From NCBI GenBank assembly GCA_023614405.1, contig CM042685.1, forward strand, positions 230,929,661 to 230,993,660: a stretch of 64,000 bases of DNA, in the 5' to 3' direction. A program made the translations under genes and the position numbers. Shown piece after piece: positions 22,060 through 32,994 of the stretch (its first letter is position 1; every line of letters starts with the position of its first letter). Under the pieces are notes generated by a model. It was given only the letters and a program-made list of their open reading frames with translations. It ran no database searches and was not told the origin of the DNA. Origin of the DNA: Avena insularis (Eukaryota; Streptophyta; Magnoliopsida; Poales; Poaceae).

Positions 22060-22932
22060 CATAAAATCCTCCGTTCTGATCTTCTAGGACTAGAAGATAC
22101 AGAAATTTCTAGTGTCAATTTTTTGTGATTAAAAAAAATATACTCAGTATATAGATTTTAGGTGAATTCCAGCGGACCAAGGAACTTTCCGCCGCCTTCC
22201 CGTGCATCGAATATCCTTTGCCTCCTGATCTAGCCATCGTCAACACCTCCACCTTCTTTATAGATCAGTTATTTTTTTTCGGCCGGTCTCGCAGGCATCA
22301 GGAGAGATGAGAAACCCGATCTATGTATAGAGTTTTTTTAATAAAAGTAATGTTTTTATAAGATTATGTTAGAGTTTTGGTAGACATTGTCTTTTTGACA
22401 TCTACGTTAATGGAGATGGTATCATCACAATAACTGATATTTGGCTTTTATTCGACGACGAGATTTTTGCATGGTTGTCGCAAGGAGGATTATCTTTGTA
22501 ATATTTGTTCCGGCTGATATGCCCTCAACAATGGAGATCCGTATTCTTGACGTCCTTACGACGTCGACCAACTTATTCGGTTTATTTTTTCTAAAATACC
22601 GGTGGTTGTACTTTTGCTGATGTTGATGGATTATTCTAATGGCTACACCCATTCACGTAGCCTTGATACTATTTACAGGTCCATGGTTACGTGTGTATTG
22701 AGCTGCCTTTAGACAATTACAAGTATCACGAAAGAAAAAGATTTTGAAGAACTTTAAAATTTATTCGTTTTCTTTTAGAATTTATTTTGTAATTATTAAT
22801 GACCGTTTATGTATCTAGTGAAAAAACGAGCCTCACCGTCGCCTGCTAATGCGCGCGCGGCCGCGCGCACACACGCATAGCGGTAGAGCACCATAGCAAG
22901 GTGAGCCGGGTCACTCGCACTAACTCACGCAC
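22060..22932. other. Unassigned spacer left of the MULE
   Basis: No gene seen. Holds an alternating purine/pyrimidine run (gcgcgcgcggccgcgcgcacacacgc at 22,850-22,876) just before the inverted repeat, and an AT-rich part at 22,310-22,800 without a bounded element. Confidence 0.4.
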
Positions 22933-23200
22933 GCGACGTTTAAATAATACACTTTTTTTAATTTATTTCAGATCTATTTATTTTTTTAGTAATTTACAGA
23001 TCTAGCATTTTGTCGGTCTAGAGGAAGCCGAATGGGCCAGTCGGCCAAGGCCTGACCGACAGCAAGTCCCACCCTGCAGTCGGCTTGGTCCCGCCCCTGC
23101 AGTCGGCATGCTTCAGGACGACAGAGGCAATCGGCCAGGCCCAAACCGATTAGCCCAATCGGTCAGACCCTTGTTGATAGCTTAATCGTCCTGTCTGTAA
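22933..23200. repeat. Left terminal inverted repeat of the MULE
   Basis: Pairs with 46,955-47,222 in inverse orientation. Alignment is good for about 160 bp (taaataatacact, ttaatttatt-cagatct, atttacagat, agca-tttgtcgg) and then continues more loosely through repeated gtcgg and ggccga motifs separated by GC-rich spacers. I judge identity around 75-80% by eye, so the element is old. Confidence 0.75.
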
Positions 23201-23383
23201 CCAAATCAAATCCTGCATGATCAATGCAGCCCTTCGCAATCAGCTCGAGGTGACGAACCCTAGCTGATTGGCTAATTATTTCCCGCCACTCCTTCCTGTC
23301 GATGTTTCTTGCCACTCCTTCCCGCCTTTTTTTACCCGCCACTGCTTCCTGCCATTTTTCCCGCATATTCTTCTCGGTGCCTC

Positions 23384-23390
23384 TATAAAT
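23384..23390 (+). promoter_or_regulatory. TATA box of the plus-strand MULE gene
   Basis: tataaat within cctctataaattcgg, 85 bp before the ATG at 23,469 and followed by a pyrimidine-rich leader. It sits inside the left end of the MULE, as expected for a transposon gene driven from the terminal region. Confidence 0.6.
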
Positions 23391-23735
23391 TCGGGCAACG
23401 AGATGTTATCTCTTCACCTAATTCATCTCTTCCTCCTCTTACTCTCGCAGTTCCCTCTCCTCTCCATCATGAGTGCGCCCCGTTCGAACGCAAAGTGTAG
23501 GGCTAACAAGCTTTTCACTATGACGGACGCGTTTCCCTGGCCACATATGTCCATTGATCTTTACCACTTGTAACATCCCAAAATTCATAAATTACAAAGC
23601 ATGCATTGCATTCATATTGTCATAGCATTTAGGGTTGACACAAAAAATTTCAAAGTTTGAAATCAAATAAAACCATTTATATGCCCACTTTAATATTCAT
23701 ATGAGGCATGGTTTTGCTCTTATTTTCAAAGGACC

Positions 23736-25651
23736 GGTTAGGGTAATAGACTTGTTGTATTACCAGAGGGCCAAAGGCCACAATATATAGTACATGTACA
23801 GACGCAAATATACAGAAAACCCCCTAACACACGGGGAAACTATAATATACAAATATATACTCTAACATGACAACCAGAATCAGCGTAAAAAATGACACGA
23901 CAACCAGAATCAGTAAGCTGACTAACAGAAAAAAGGTTCATCTTAAGACTAGGAACATGAGAAATGTCAGGAACAGAAAAAGATGAAGTAGAAAGGGTGC
24001 CTCGACTGGAAACAGGAAGAGAGGTACCATCAGCCGTGATAACACGGACAGGAGAAATAAGAGAGCGAAGAGCAGAAAGAATAGAGGACGCAGAAGTCAT
24101 ATGAAAAAAAGCTCCAGAATCCAGATACCACGGGGATGACGTACCTGACTGTGTAGAAGGTGGTGGTCGCGCGGTGCCAGAAGATCTAGGCACAAAACCA
24201 GCAGTACCCGACGAGGAAGAGCCTGTAGCAGTGAGTAGACCACGAAGAATGTCCTGATCAGACAGTGCAACAGCAGAAGATCCTGAAGAACCAGCCTGCC
24301 TACGAGCATGGTACTGCTGACGTAAGCTAGGATCCCTCCTCCAACAGCTAGAGACATCGTGGCCAGGCTTGCCACAGTAGGCACAGGGAGGACGAGGAGG
24401 TGTTGTCATACCACAAGGCTGCTGAGGCTGACTCTGGCCCTGGACCGGAGGAGTAGAGAGTATCGGCATCTGGAGACCGCGAAGCGGTCAAGACACAGGA
24501 GGACCATGAGCAGCAAGTACAGAGGAAACCTCAAGAAGACCAACACCACGAAGACGAGTCTCCTCAGCACGAAGCTCAGACAGTACCTCAGAGAGCGGAA
24601 CACGACCACGGGCAAGCAGCTGGGCACGGCGCGGCTCAAACTCCTTACGGAGCCATGACAAGAACTCAAAAACGCGCTGAAACTCCAAATCCGCGCGCAC
24701 AGTCAGACAATAGGGACAGGTGGCACACACAGCTGTACGAAGAGAATCAAGCTGACGCCAAATAGCAGCACTCTGAGTATAAAACTCATCAACGGTAGAG
24801 TCACCCTGCTGAAGAGCATGCTCCTGGCGAACCACATACAGGTAAAGAGCATCCCAGACGGTGATAAGCGACGAAGAAAAAGCCCAGCGACAGCGGTGGT
24901 AAGACCCATGAACTCAACAGCATACTGAGGCAGAACACTGGAAGTGAGAACAGCAGCAATATGAGCATCCTCATCTATCCATTGAGTGTAGTCAGTCAGA
25001 TCCTGAGGAGCATCGGGGGCAAGGGCAATAGGCGACGTAGGAGCAGCGGGGCGCAGCGGACAGGAGACCTCGCCAGAAAGCACACCCCAAAGACGAAGAT
25101 CGCGCATGTGGACGCGCATAAAGGCAGCGAAATCAGGATAATTCGCGCCATAAAAAATCACCGGGCAGCTAGGAATCGCAAGATAGCCCGACGAGGAAGA
25201 CATTTTTTTTGCTCTTTTTTTTATGACGAAAATCAGATCAGATCAGATCCGCAACACGCAGCAACCTTGGCGAGCGAATTCGATAGGCAGGCGATGGCTG
25301 GAAGCGGCCGAGGCGGCGGCGGCGTGACGGCAATGACAGTGTGGCGGGAAAATGATCGAGGCGGCAGCCGGGGCGGATCGAATGGGTGACAATGACCGGG
25401 AGGGCAGAACGGGCAAGATCGCAGGAGGCGAGAGGCAAGCGGCCGGGCGCCGGCCAGTGGCGAGTAATGGCGAGAAGGAAGGCTGAGAAGAGAGGAGCTA
25501 CCTTACAGCTTTGATATCATGTTAGGGTAATAGACTTGTTGTATTACCAGAGGGCCAAAGGCCACAATATATAGTACATGTACATGCACAAATATACAGG
25601 AAACCCTCTAACACACGGGGAAACTATAATATACAAATATATACTCTAACA
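23736..25651 (-). mobile_element. Small Copia retrotransposon, gag-protease only
   Basis: Two 132-bp LTRs (23,736-23,867 and 25,520-25,651) differ at about six positions. Ends are TGTTAGGG...CTCTAACA; the first base of the left copy is changed to G. Perfect 5-bp duplication ggacc (23,731-23,735 and 25,652-25,656). On minus, the LTR is followed by tgatatcaaagc, close to the initiator-Met-tRNA primer site TGGTATCAGAGC usual in Copia. The internal part is only about 1.65 kb and codes for gag and the start of protease. Integrase, reverse transcriptase and RNase H are absent. Confidence 0.9.
23840..25203 (-). pseudogene. Copia gag-protease remnant
   Basis: Starts MSSSSGYLAIP with a Copia-type gag N-terminus (residues about 1-130, including DYTQWIDEDAHIAAVLTSS and PQYAVEFMGLTTA). 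It shifts frame near 24,850, continues through VVRQEHALQQGDSTVDEFY and LRAEETRLRG, passes a TGA at about 24,488, and reaches a CCHC zinc knuckle (CAYCGKPGHDVSSC). Then comes the protease start WYLDSGAFFHMT with the D-S-G active site. Coding stops soon after at DSGCHV, just before the left LTR. A normal element has 3-4 kb more pol. The deletion end and the LTR are directly adjacent, so it would depend on a relative for mobility. Confidence 0.85.
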
Positions 25652-28600
25652 GGACCAATGTTTGTTTGTGTAAACAGTAGTGTTTGACACATATTTAAGT
25701 GCATGGATCACACTATAAAAATATAGAAAAGATTTGAATACAAACAAATTTGAAAAGGGTTTGAAAATCATTCCTGAAAAATCAAACAGAAAAATAAAAG
25801 GCTAAAAGAAAAAATAAAAGAGGCACTGCACTTTGAGCCCAGCACTAGAACAGGGCCAACAGCCCACCCGGGCCATTCCCCATCTCTCTCACCCGCTCTC
25901 AACCTACCCCGCTGACACCGCCACTGGGTCCAAGCCAGCTCAGCATCATCTCCCCCAAACCCCGCGCGCAGACGCCGTCGCCGCCCGTTTCCTCCCCCAT
26001 CAACGCCGCGGTTGATTCGGGCTTAATTGCCATTGATTCTTTGCGTAAATCCCTTGCCCCGCCGGCTACTTAATCCCCACACCGCCGCGGTCATTTCCCC
26101 CCAAACACCCATGCCCAATCGCCCCCAGGCTGCTCGTATTTGGGCTCGAAACTTCGCTGTCCGACAAACTCCGGTGAGGTATTCCGGTGAGCACTGTCCA
26201 CCCCGTCCCCTCTCATTCATGGTGTCGTGCTTCCCTTTTCCTTGCGCATATTACTGTGTCTTTGGTTCGCCCTGTACTGCCCCAAAACATCGTCTCCGTC
26301 GAGCACCGCGAACGCCCGACGCCGTCCTCTACTCCGACGAGCAATCACGGTATAAATCGAACGCCCCTAGCCCCCTAGTTAAAACCCACTGCTTCGCCTT
26401 GTCCTTGTGCACACACTGATGCACTTTGTTTGCGATGGGGTGATCCAGGTCGTCGCCTCTGTCGTCGTTTGCTAGAACCCGACGCTGCCCGCAACTCCGA
26501 CGTGCTTTTCCGGCCGCAGCAGTTCGCCTCAGTTCGAGCCAAGGCCACGTTGAGCTTCCTCGCGACCATGCGATGCTGGTAAGCCACTGCATCACCCTAG
26601 CCCCCTCTGGAATCGCCGGAGCACCGCCGCCAGCACCCATTCGCGCCGCCCATCTGTGATGGCATGCGCTGGCACTGTTGGATCTAGATCCTAAGGCGTA
26701 GAACAGATCACTTAACGAATCGTTATCGATAGTTTTGGCCCGTGCATCGTCACTTAAATCCTACGGTCCATGTTGATCGATCCGTGCAAAGCGGTACGGG
26801 CCAATCAGATGCGCCCATGTGTCTGGATTTTAGATTTAAAATCTGTTTTTGAATCTATTAGGAATTTAAACTTGTAAAATTCATATCTTTTGTTCTGTTT
26901 ATCCAAAAATTGCAAATAAGTTATCATTGGATTCAGAAAAATAAGCCCTACATTACTATGGTCTTAAATTTGTATTTTGCTTCTGGAAAATAGGATTATA
27001 TGTAGAACACCTTATAGGCTTATTATGACTATATAAAATGTTTATAAAATTATTTTGAGGCAAATTTAAGTTTGTTTATACTTTAAATAGATGGCTTTGT
27101 GTTCAGTACTATTTGGTTATACTTGCTAGTATAGAAAAATCATTTCATTGCATTTGCATGCATTCATATATATTTTTGTTTGATTATTTGAATGTGAATT
27201 TGGTGCTATTATTCTATGTGTAGATTTTGGTGCTAGTGGTGATTGTGAGTGTAAGGATTGTTGCTACTCCCCAAAAGACTACCAAGGAAAGTGGTGCTTC
27301 ATGTATTTTGTCCTATTATTTTGACTATGTACTAGTGATATTTTGAATAGGACTTGCATGGAATTTTTGCTAAGTATATATATGCTATGCCTTGGGAAAT
27401 CCTAGTAGTTGTAGTCTTGGTAGAATTTCCTCTAAGTTAAGAACATTGTTATGTTATCATGCTTAGCCTAGCTAGTAGCAAACAAGGGTGGATTATCCAT
27501 GCTATGAAATATTTCTAAGTCTTTGACTTGTGATTTTGCTTAATAAAACAACTAAGTGAATGAATCACCTGGGTGGAATGGTATGATGGTTTGTGTTGAG
27601 TGGTTACACAAGGCCCATGTCTATGGTTTACCTTGTGTATCACACTTGTGGAAAGCCACCCAGGAACAAAGAGATTTGAGATACGTAGTGTTTAGAAGCT
27701 TCTAGTGCAACCACATGGCATATGGGCTCTGCCTTGATCATATAGGTTGCAATAACTTAGCCAGATGGACAGTTGGTGGTAGGGTGATAGGATGGAACGC
27801 GTCCATGGTGGTCTAAGGGAAAGCTTCTGAAAGGTCTCATCTCGATGCATGTCGAGTCTTGTGGGGAAAGTGCACCACCTCTCGAGAGGGTAAAACCTAA
27901 GTCCTTAGCCGTGTCCCCGGCAATGGACAATTTGAGCATCAAAGACATTGAAGCTATCAAGGATCTCCTCATCCCAATTTCTAAGTTAAAAACTTGTGGG
28001 TGAACAAGGGTAAAGGTTCACCAATGTCCATTGGTGGTTCCTTGGGAGTTTTTGTCAAACAAAAACTTAGTATTTTCAACTGATAAGAAAAACCTATTTT
28101 GAGCAAAGCAAGCCTAAGCCACACTTAGACAAATTCATATAGATATTAGATTCTACTATTCTTCTATGGTAAAACTTGCCAATACAATTCTAAATGTATT
28201 GACCCACTGTGGCTGTAACTTATGATGTTGTAGGTTACTCTGATGAGGATTAGGGTTATGAGTCTACACTCAACATGCTTGCCTGTGGCACATGAAGATG
28301 AAGACTTATAGTTATTTACTTTATGTTATGAACTCCTGTACTAGCCTTTGTCTATTGAGTTGTAAAAGACTATGTTATCTCTGGAATGACGATGTAATGA
28401 CGACCTTTGTATCTCTGTACTTCATCTTAAACTTTGGATGCTAGCATTTGATCTAGGGACTAGCATTGCAATCACAGGGACCTTTACCTTATAAAGGTGG
28501 GGTCTTACACCGCTTAGCCAGAAATGTTACGATAGACAATAAACCAGCCCAATGGGAGGACCTCCTCGTTTGTGATGATGCTCTTGTTTAGCTTGGTAAG

Positions 28601-29039
28601 GCAGTTCATCGGAGAGGGTGGGAACTGAGGACCCCAAATCAGGTGCGAGAGTAGCTTATCAGGATCCAGGCTAGGTGGGACACGCTAGAATTCAAGAGTG
28701 AAGCTGACATGATGGAGAAGGATGAGTCACCTTAGGACTGGATAGAAGAGAGCGAAGATGAGGATGATATCTTCATGCAGCCATCCATTGGAAGCAAGGC
28801 GAGAGCTGCGTGGCACAAGAGGCAGGATAAGAAGAAAGTGCATGCCAAAAAGAGCAATGACCAGAAGAGCAAGGGCGAGGCATCGTCGAAGGGCAAGGGC
28901 GAGGCATCATTGAAGGGCAAGGGAAATGCATCGTGCTAGGGATAGAGAGCGCTCTTATGTATGTACTTCAAGTTATGTTGAACTGTGTTGCAAGTTATGT
29001 TGAAGTGTTTGTCGAATAAAATCATGAAATAATAGAAAG

Positions 29040-29165
29040 ATGTCTCATGCATAGATAGATATATGTCTCATACATAAGTAGATATCACGTCTTATACATG
29101 CATATATAGACATGTCTTATACATAGATAAATATATGTCTCATATACCGATAGATAGATACGTCT
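29040..29165. repeat. Imperfect ~30-bp tandem repeat between convergent MULE genes
   Basis: About four degenerate units of the type atgtctcatacatagatagatat. They lie between the 3' ends of the plus-strand gene and the minus-strand PMD gene, where both transcripts would terminate. Confidence 0.7.
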
Positions 29166-29439
29166 GCTGTATCAGCGACGTCGTTTGCCGTGACGCTCGG
29201 ATGGTGGGTTAGGAGGCGTCGTCCAACCGAACCTGTTGGGCGGCCGAACCTGTTGGGGAGGAATCACCGACCCGTAATCATCGTACCGAGTCTCCTATGT
29301 GGGGTCGGGGGGAGGAGTCTGGAAAATGTTCAGCCAATTGCTCTGCGTCATGAAATCCCGAGTGTTCTGATCAACGTCCTCATCAGTCCATGCGGATCCA
29401 TACATAAATGACTGATAGCGAGGCATAGACCCCTGCATT

Positions 29440-31896
29440 CCGAATGCTACTGCACATGAAAACAAAGTATGTAAGAACTTGATATGAACCGAGCCTCGAC
29501 ACTTATCTTGTAAGACGCGTACCCTATGGCTGTGGCTGTGGGCGAAACCCGTAGTTTGGCATGGGAGGGTGACCCCAAGGCTCCTGCTGCTGGTGCTGCC
29601 ATGACGAACCTCCATCGTGCAAAGGTGGCTGCTGCTGCCACCAGTCGAAAGAAGTCTGTTGATGCCACGACGAACCTACAGCCTGGTCTGGGGGAGGAGG
29701 TCTCAGCGTTATTTGTGGTGTAAGCCGTGGACGGGGAGACTATCGTAGGGGCGAGGGTGGCTGTTGTTGCTGCTGCTGCTGGTGCATCGAGTGCCGCGGA
29801 GGACGCTATGGTGCCGGGTGGTGAGCAATGTCCGAAGATCGAGCGCACGTGATAACCCCGTAGATATGCCATAGCTTCTCCTCCAAGCGACTCAACTAGG
29901 TCTCCTGGTCCCGCCGCCAAAGAATAAGGGGTCCGGACGAAAGGGAGCGTCTGTAATCAGCACTCTCCGCCTCAAGATCAGCTATCATATGTGCCTGCAA
30001 GTGGCACCACAGGGTTCGTCATAGATCGATGGGAAATTATGTAATAAATAGGTGCATTAGATAAAGAACATACCGTGTGCTATCTGCTGCCCACAGTAGA
30101 CTGGCTCGGATAACTATCCCAAGTAGCCGCGCCCGGCATCTCCTCTGGGTGAGATTGCTGCGTGATACGTAGTCGTGTGGCGCTCATGTAGCTATTCAAA
30201 TACCTGTTGAACTCTTCCATGTCAAACTCGGCATTCCCTTCCCAGACTCGGGCTGTAGCAGTGTCCCACTCTTGAACGTTACACCCCAACCCTGTGTAGC
30301 CAACCCGTGGTTGTCTTGCTACTTCCCTTCCTCGACAACCTAAAATTTAACATGGTTAGTGTCATGTCAATAAATCATGTTAAGATGGAAGTAATGTGTA
30401 AAGGAAACATACGTGTGTATGACTGAAGGTATGGCACTCTCTGTAGGACGAGGATCAGCCAACTGGCAAAGACCAAACTACCTCATTACTCTATGTAGGC
30501 TCATCTCCTCTGCCTGCATGTCGAAGATGATCTTCAATTTTGTGATCCAGTACGCCTCGTCTCTGCTGCATATAATAGAAATATGTATGTTGTCCCCATC
30601 CTTCTGGAATCTAGAAGCGATGGCTTCATCCGTGTAGGGCTCCCACATCACCGAACTCACGAACAATACATCAAACTGCTCGGACAGTGCGGGGTAGCAA
30701 CCCCTCACCTGACTGTGAGAAAAGTGTCTCTGTGAAATAATTTGTCAGCTCCATGCATAGTTTATGTCAACCAAATAATGAATGTACCAAGTAACTTTGC
30801 ACATACCTGGCGGTGTGTCCAAACTGAACTGAAAGTAGGTAAGTCGATGAGGTCTGGATCGAACAGTATAGTCAGAGGGTCGCCCAAAGTAGCCGTAGGG
30901 TAAGCCGTCTCAACCAAAATGTCCGGTCGGCCGATAGGAAACCGCTCCTAGGACCAAAGCTGCAACAGTAGTGAGCATCTAAGCAGGCCTGACTTCAGCG
31001 CCCTACGTTGGCAACCGCTGCACATACCTCGGTACGTGTCCGCTAAGACCGCAGAACCCCAACTCCTCTGTATAATCATGTCAGCGCTAGTTGCATTAGC
31101 AATCTCCAATGCGATAGGGATGTAGCGAGCGGTGATAGTGGTGACATGGTTCTCAGTGAACATCACCTTCCCGAGAAGCCAAAGTATGTATGCCTCCAAG
31201 GACCAAGTGATTTGTGCCTCTGTCAACTGGGTCTCTGGATAGCCTAGCTGTTGGATCCGCATTGATCAAATATGGTTAGATAAGTAAAACATATGATGGT
31301 ACTGTGTACTATCTTACTGATTAAATAGAAGTTAGCAAACGTACCTGACATCCTAGTAACCAGTCGAACTTAGGCCCGTGTTCTTCATATTCCAATGGAC
31401 CAGTAATACCCTGGAATCGTTGTGCCATATCCTGTTGCCAACCCGCCGATGCCTGCAGCGGTCCAATGGGCTATCCTTCCAAAGGAAGTCCCAACAAGCA
31501 TGCCACATCCTGGAGAGTAGGAGCCATCTCGCCCGAGCGAAAGTGAAAAGTGTGGGTCTCGGGCCTCCAGCGGTTGACCAAGCATGTGAGCAATGAGTGG
31601 TCATATAGTAGGCGTGTAGAGTCTGTAGTGCCCTCAACCAGACGAACAAAAGGTAGAAGCCCAGCCCACTTCAACCTGCATAACCAAAAAATGTGAGCAA
31701 TCATTTACCGCGTCCCAAAAATACTCATATAATTCATGGTTAAATCGTACATACGAACCCAAGCGGGGTGTATCCTCCAGTTAACATTCGGTGTGCAAGT
31801 GACCAAAGGCTCAAGGGAGTTGGGATCATCCTCCAAAATGCTAGCTCGATGCTTCTTTTCAATGTCTGGATTGAGCAACCTGTATCTTCTCGCCAT
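29440..31896 (-). pseudogene. Plant mobile domain (PMD, MAIN/MAIL-like) gene of the MULE
   Basis: Opens MARRYRLLNPD at 31,896 and runs in pieces through the PMD hallmark segments: LLTCLVNRWRPETHTFHF, then GEMAPTLQDVACLLGLPLEG (about 31,480-31,600). Next come a segment with LVSWSLEAYILWLL-type sequence (LGYPETQLTEAQITWSLEAY, 31,070-31,250), RFPIGRPDILVETAYPT and HRVMRxFGLCQ. It ends in a Gln/Pro-rich tail with a run of seven Gln (about 29,780). Splice-like gt/ag pairs separate the pieces, for example about 31,250-31,350. In-frame TAGs interrupt it after GLPLEG, inside VMR-FGL where the family has Gln, and near 30,080. PMD proteins occur as host genes (MAIN, MAIL1: silencing and genome stability) and inside transposons; this one belongs to the MULE. 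Confidence 0.8.
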
Positions 31897-31949
31897 TTCT
31901 GCACATATTACAAATTACAATGTATATCATAATCATTTGCATATAACAA

Positions 31950-32157
31950 GTTAAAACATGGTTCTTCATACATTACAACTTAAAACATAGTTTGTCACAT
32001 ATTACAACTTAATACATAGTTCAACACATATTACAAACACTAACATAGTTCGCCACATATTACAACTTAAAACATAGTTCGTCACATGTTACAACTTAAA
32101 ACATAGTTCGCCACATATTACAACTTAAAACATAGTTCGTCACATATTAAAACATAC
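31950..32157. repeat. 29-bp tandem repeat between PMD and transposase genes
   Basis: Six to seven units of acatattacaacttaaaacatagttcgtc type with period 29, the later units almost identical. They fill the spacer upstream of the PMD gene and downstream of the transposase stop, so they would lie in the PMD promoter. Confidence 0.85.
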
Positions 32158-32813
32158 TTCTTCTAGTTTCGCCCGCGTCCTTTACCTCTTCGACCTCGTG
32201 CACCCCGTCCTCGCATAGGTGCTACGCCTGTACTGAAAGTGGGACGACGAGTATCCTTGTGATGAAATGCACTGCATAGAAAACACTGCCGAGTTGGGCC
32301 TCCAGCTTCTGATTCGTCCATATCATTTCGGATGCGCCTACACTGGCGTATGTCTCTGCTTGTTCGCATTGCCCAAGCAAGAATTTCTTAGAGGACACCG
32401 TTGTTTTCAAAACCCTATGTGTTGACATTGCCCAAGCAATGACTGCATCTTGCAAATGTTGCTTGTCTTGATATCTGGCACCCTCAGCAATTTTGTTGCT
32501 ATGATATTCCCACGCAGAATCATGACCATCGTTAACGGTCATTCCGTATGACATGTGTTGATTCCATGTGTTGGGGATATACTTTCCGGGTATACGCATA
32601 GGACTCGCTAACCAGGGTGGTCCACCAACGGGTTAGAGCTTTGCTTCATGGGCGGCCCAGTCAGAGAAAGAGGAGGAGCCAGTTCCGGCTACGACAAGGC
32701 CCAGAAGAGTTATCGACTTAGGCCTGTAGTATTACTTGTAGTCCAAGCTATATCTAGTTACCGACTCTATAACGTAGCCGGATAGGTCTCTCCTGTAAAC
32801 CTAGGCCCCGGTG

Positions 32814-32824
32814 ACTATATAAAC
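32814..32824 (+). promoter_or_regulatory. TATA box in the Gypsy LTR
   Basis: gactatataaacc, conserved in the 3' LTR copy (about 45,433-45,443), is the likely start signal of the element's genomic RNA. Confidence 0.6.
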
Positions 32825-32994
32825 CGGCCCTATGTGAGCCTTTAGGGAAACCAATCAATCGTAACACCACAATCAACTCACACAGGCGAACCTCTCTTGT
32901 AATCCGCTGTAACATCCGGCTTACGCCGATATATTACTGGGTTGCTAGCAGGAGTAGGATCCGATCGCCGCAGTCGAATCTGAACCTGGGTAAA

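Larger units (their letters stand above)
23569..28509. mobile_element. Giant LTR of Sukkula/Erika type (solo LTR), holding a nested Copia
   Basis: Starts TGTAACATCCCAAAATTC and ends GGGGTCTTACA. Flanking 5-mers are ccact (23,564-23,568) and ccgct (28,510-28,514), a target duplication with one mismatch. Its 3' half matches the element at 52,266-56,660 in long blocks (gggaaatcctagtag, aacaagggtggattat, ttgcaataacttagcca-atggacagttggtgg, gtgcaccacctct). No internal domain or second LTR is seen, so I call it a solo LTR. Without the nested 1.9-kb Copia it is about 3.0 kb. The Sukkula/Erika link rests on memory of the start motif and LTR size. Confidence 0.75.
23469..28939 (+). pseudogene. Third MULE gene, unknown function, split by a giant LTR
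   Basis: The reading frame opens at 23,469 (MSAPRSNAKC...) and runs to the insertion at 23,569. It resumes in the same frame at 28,510 and ends at a TAG at 28,937. Removing the inserted element and one 5-bp duplication leaves the frame unbroken across the joint. The protein would be about 175 aa. It has an N-terminal half with a LARNVTIDNKPAQWEDLLV segment, an acidic stretch (EESEDEDD) and a strongly basic tail with KGKGEAS repeats, like a nuclear or DNA-binding tail. Three in-frame TAG codons (the first at 28,589-28,591) show decay. I do not recognise the family. Its place in a MULE, opposite the other two genes, suggests an accessory role, which is inference. Confidence 0.6.
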
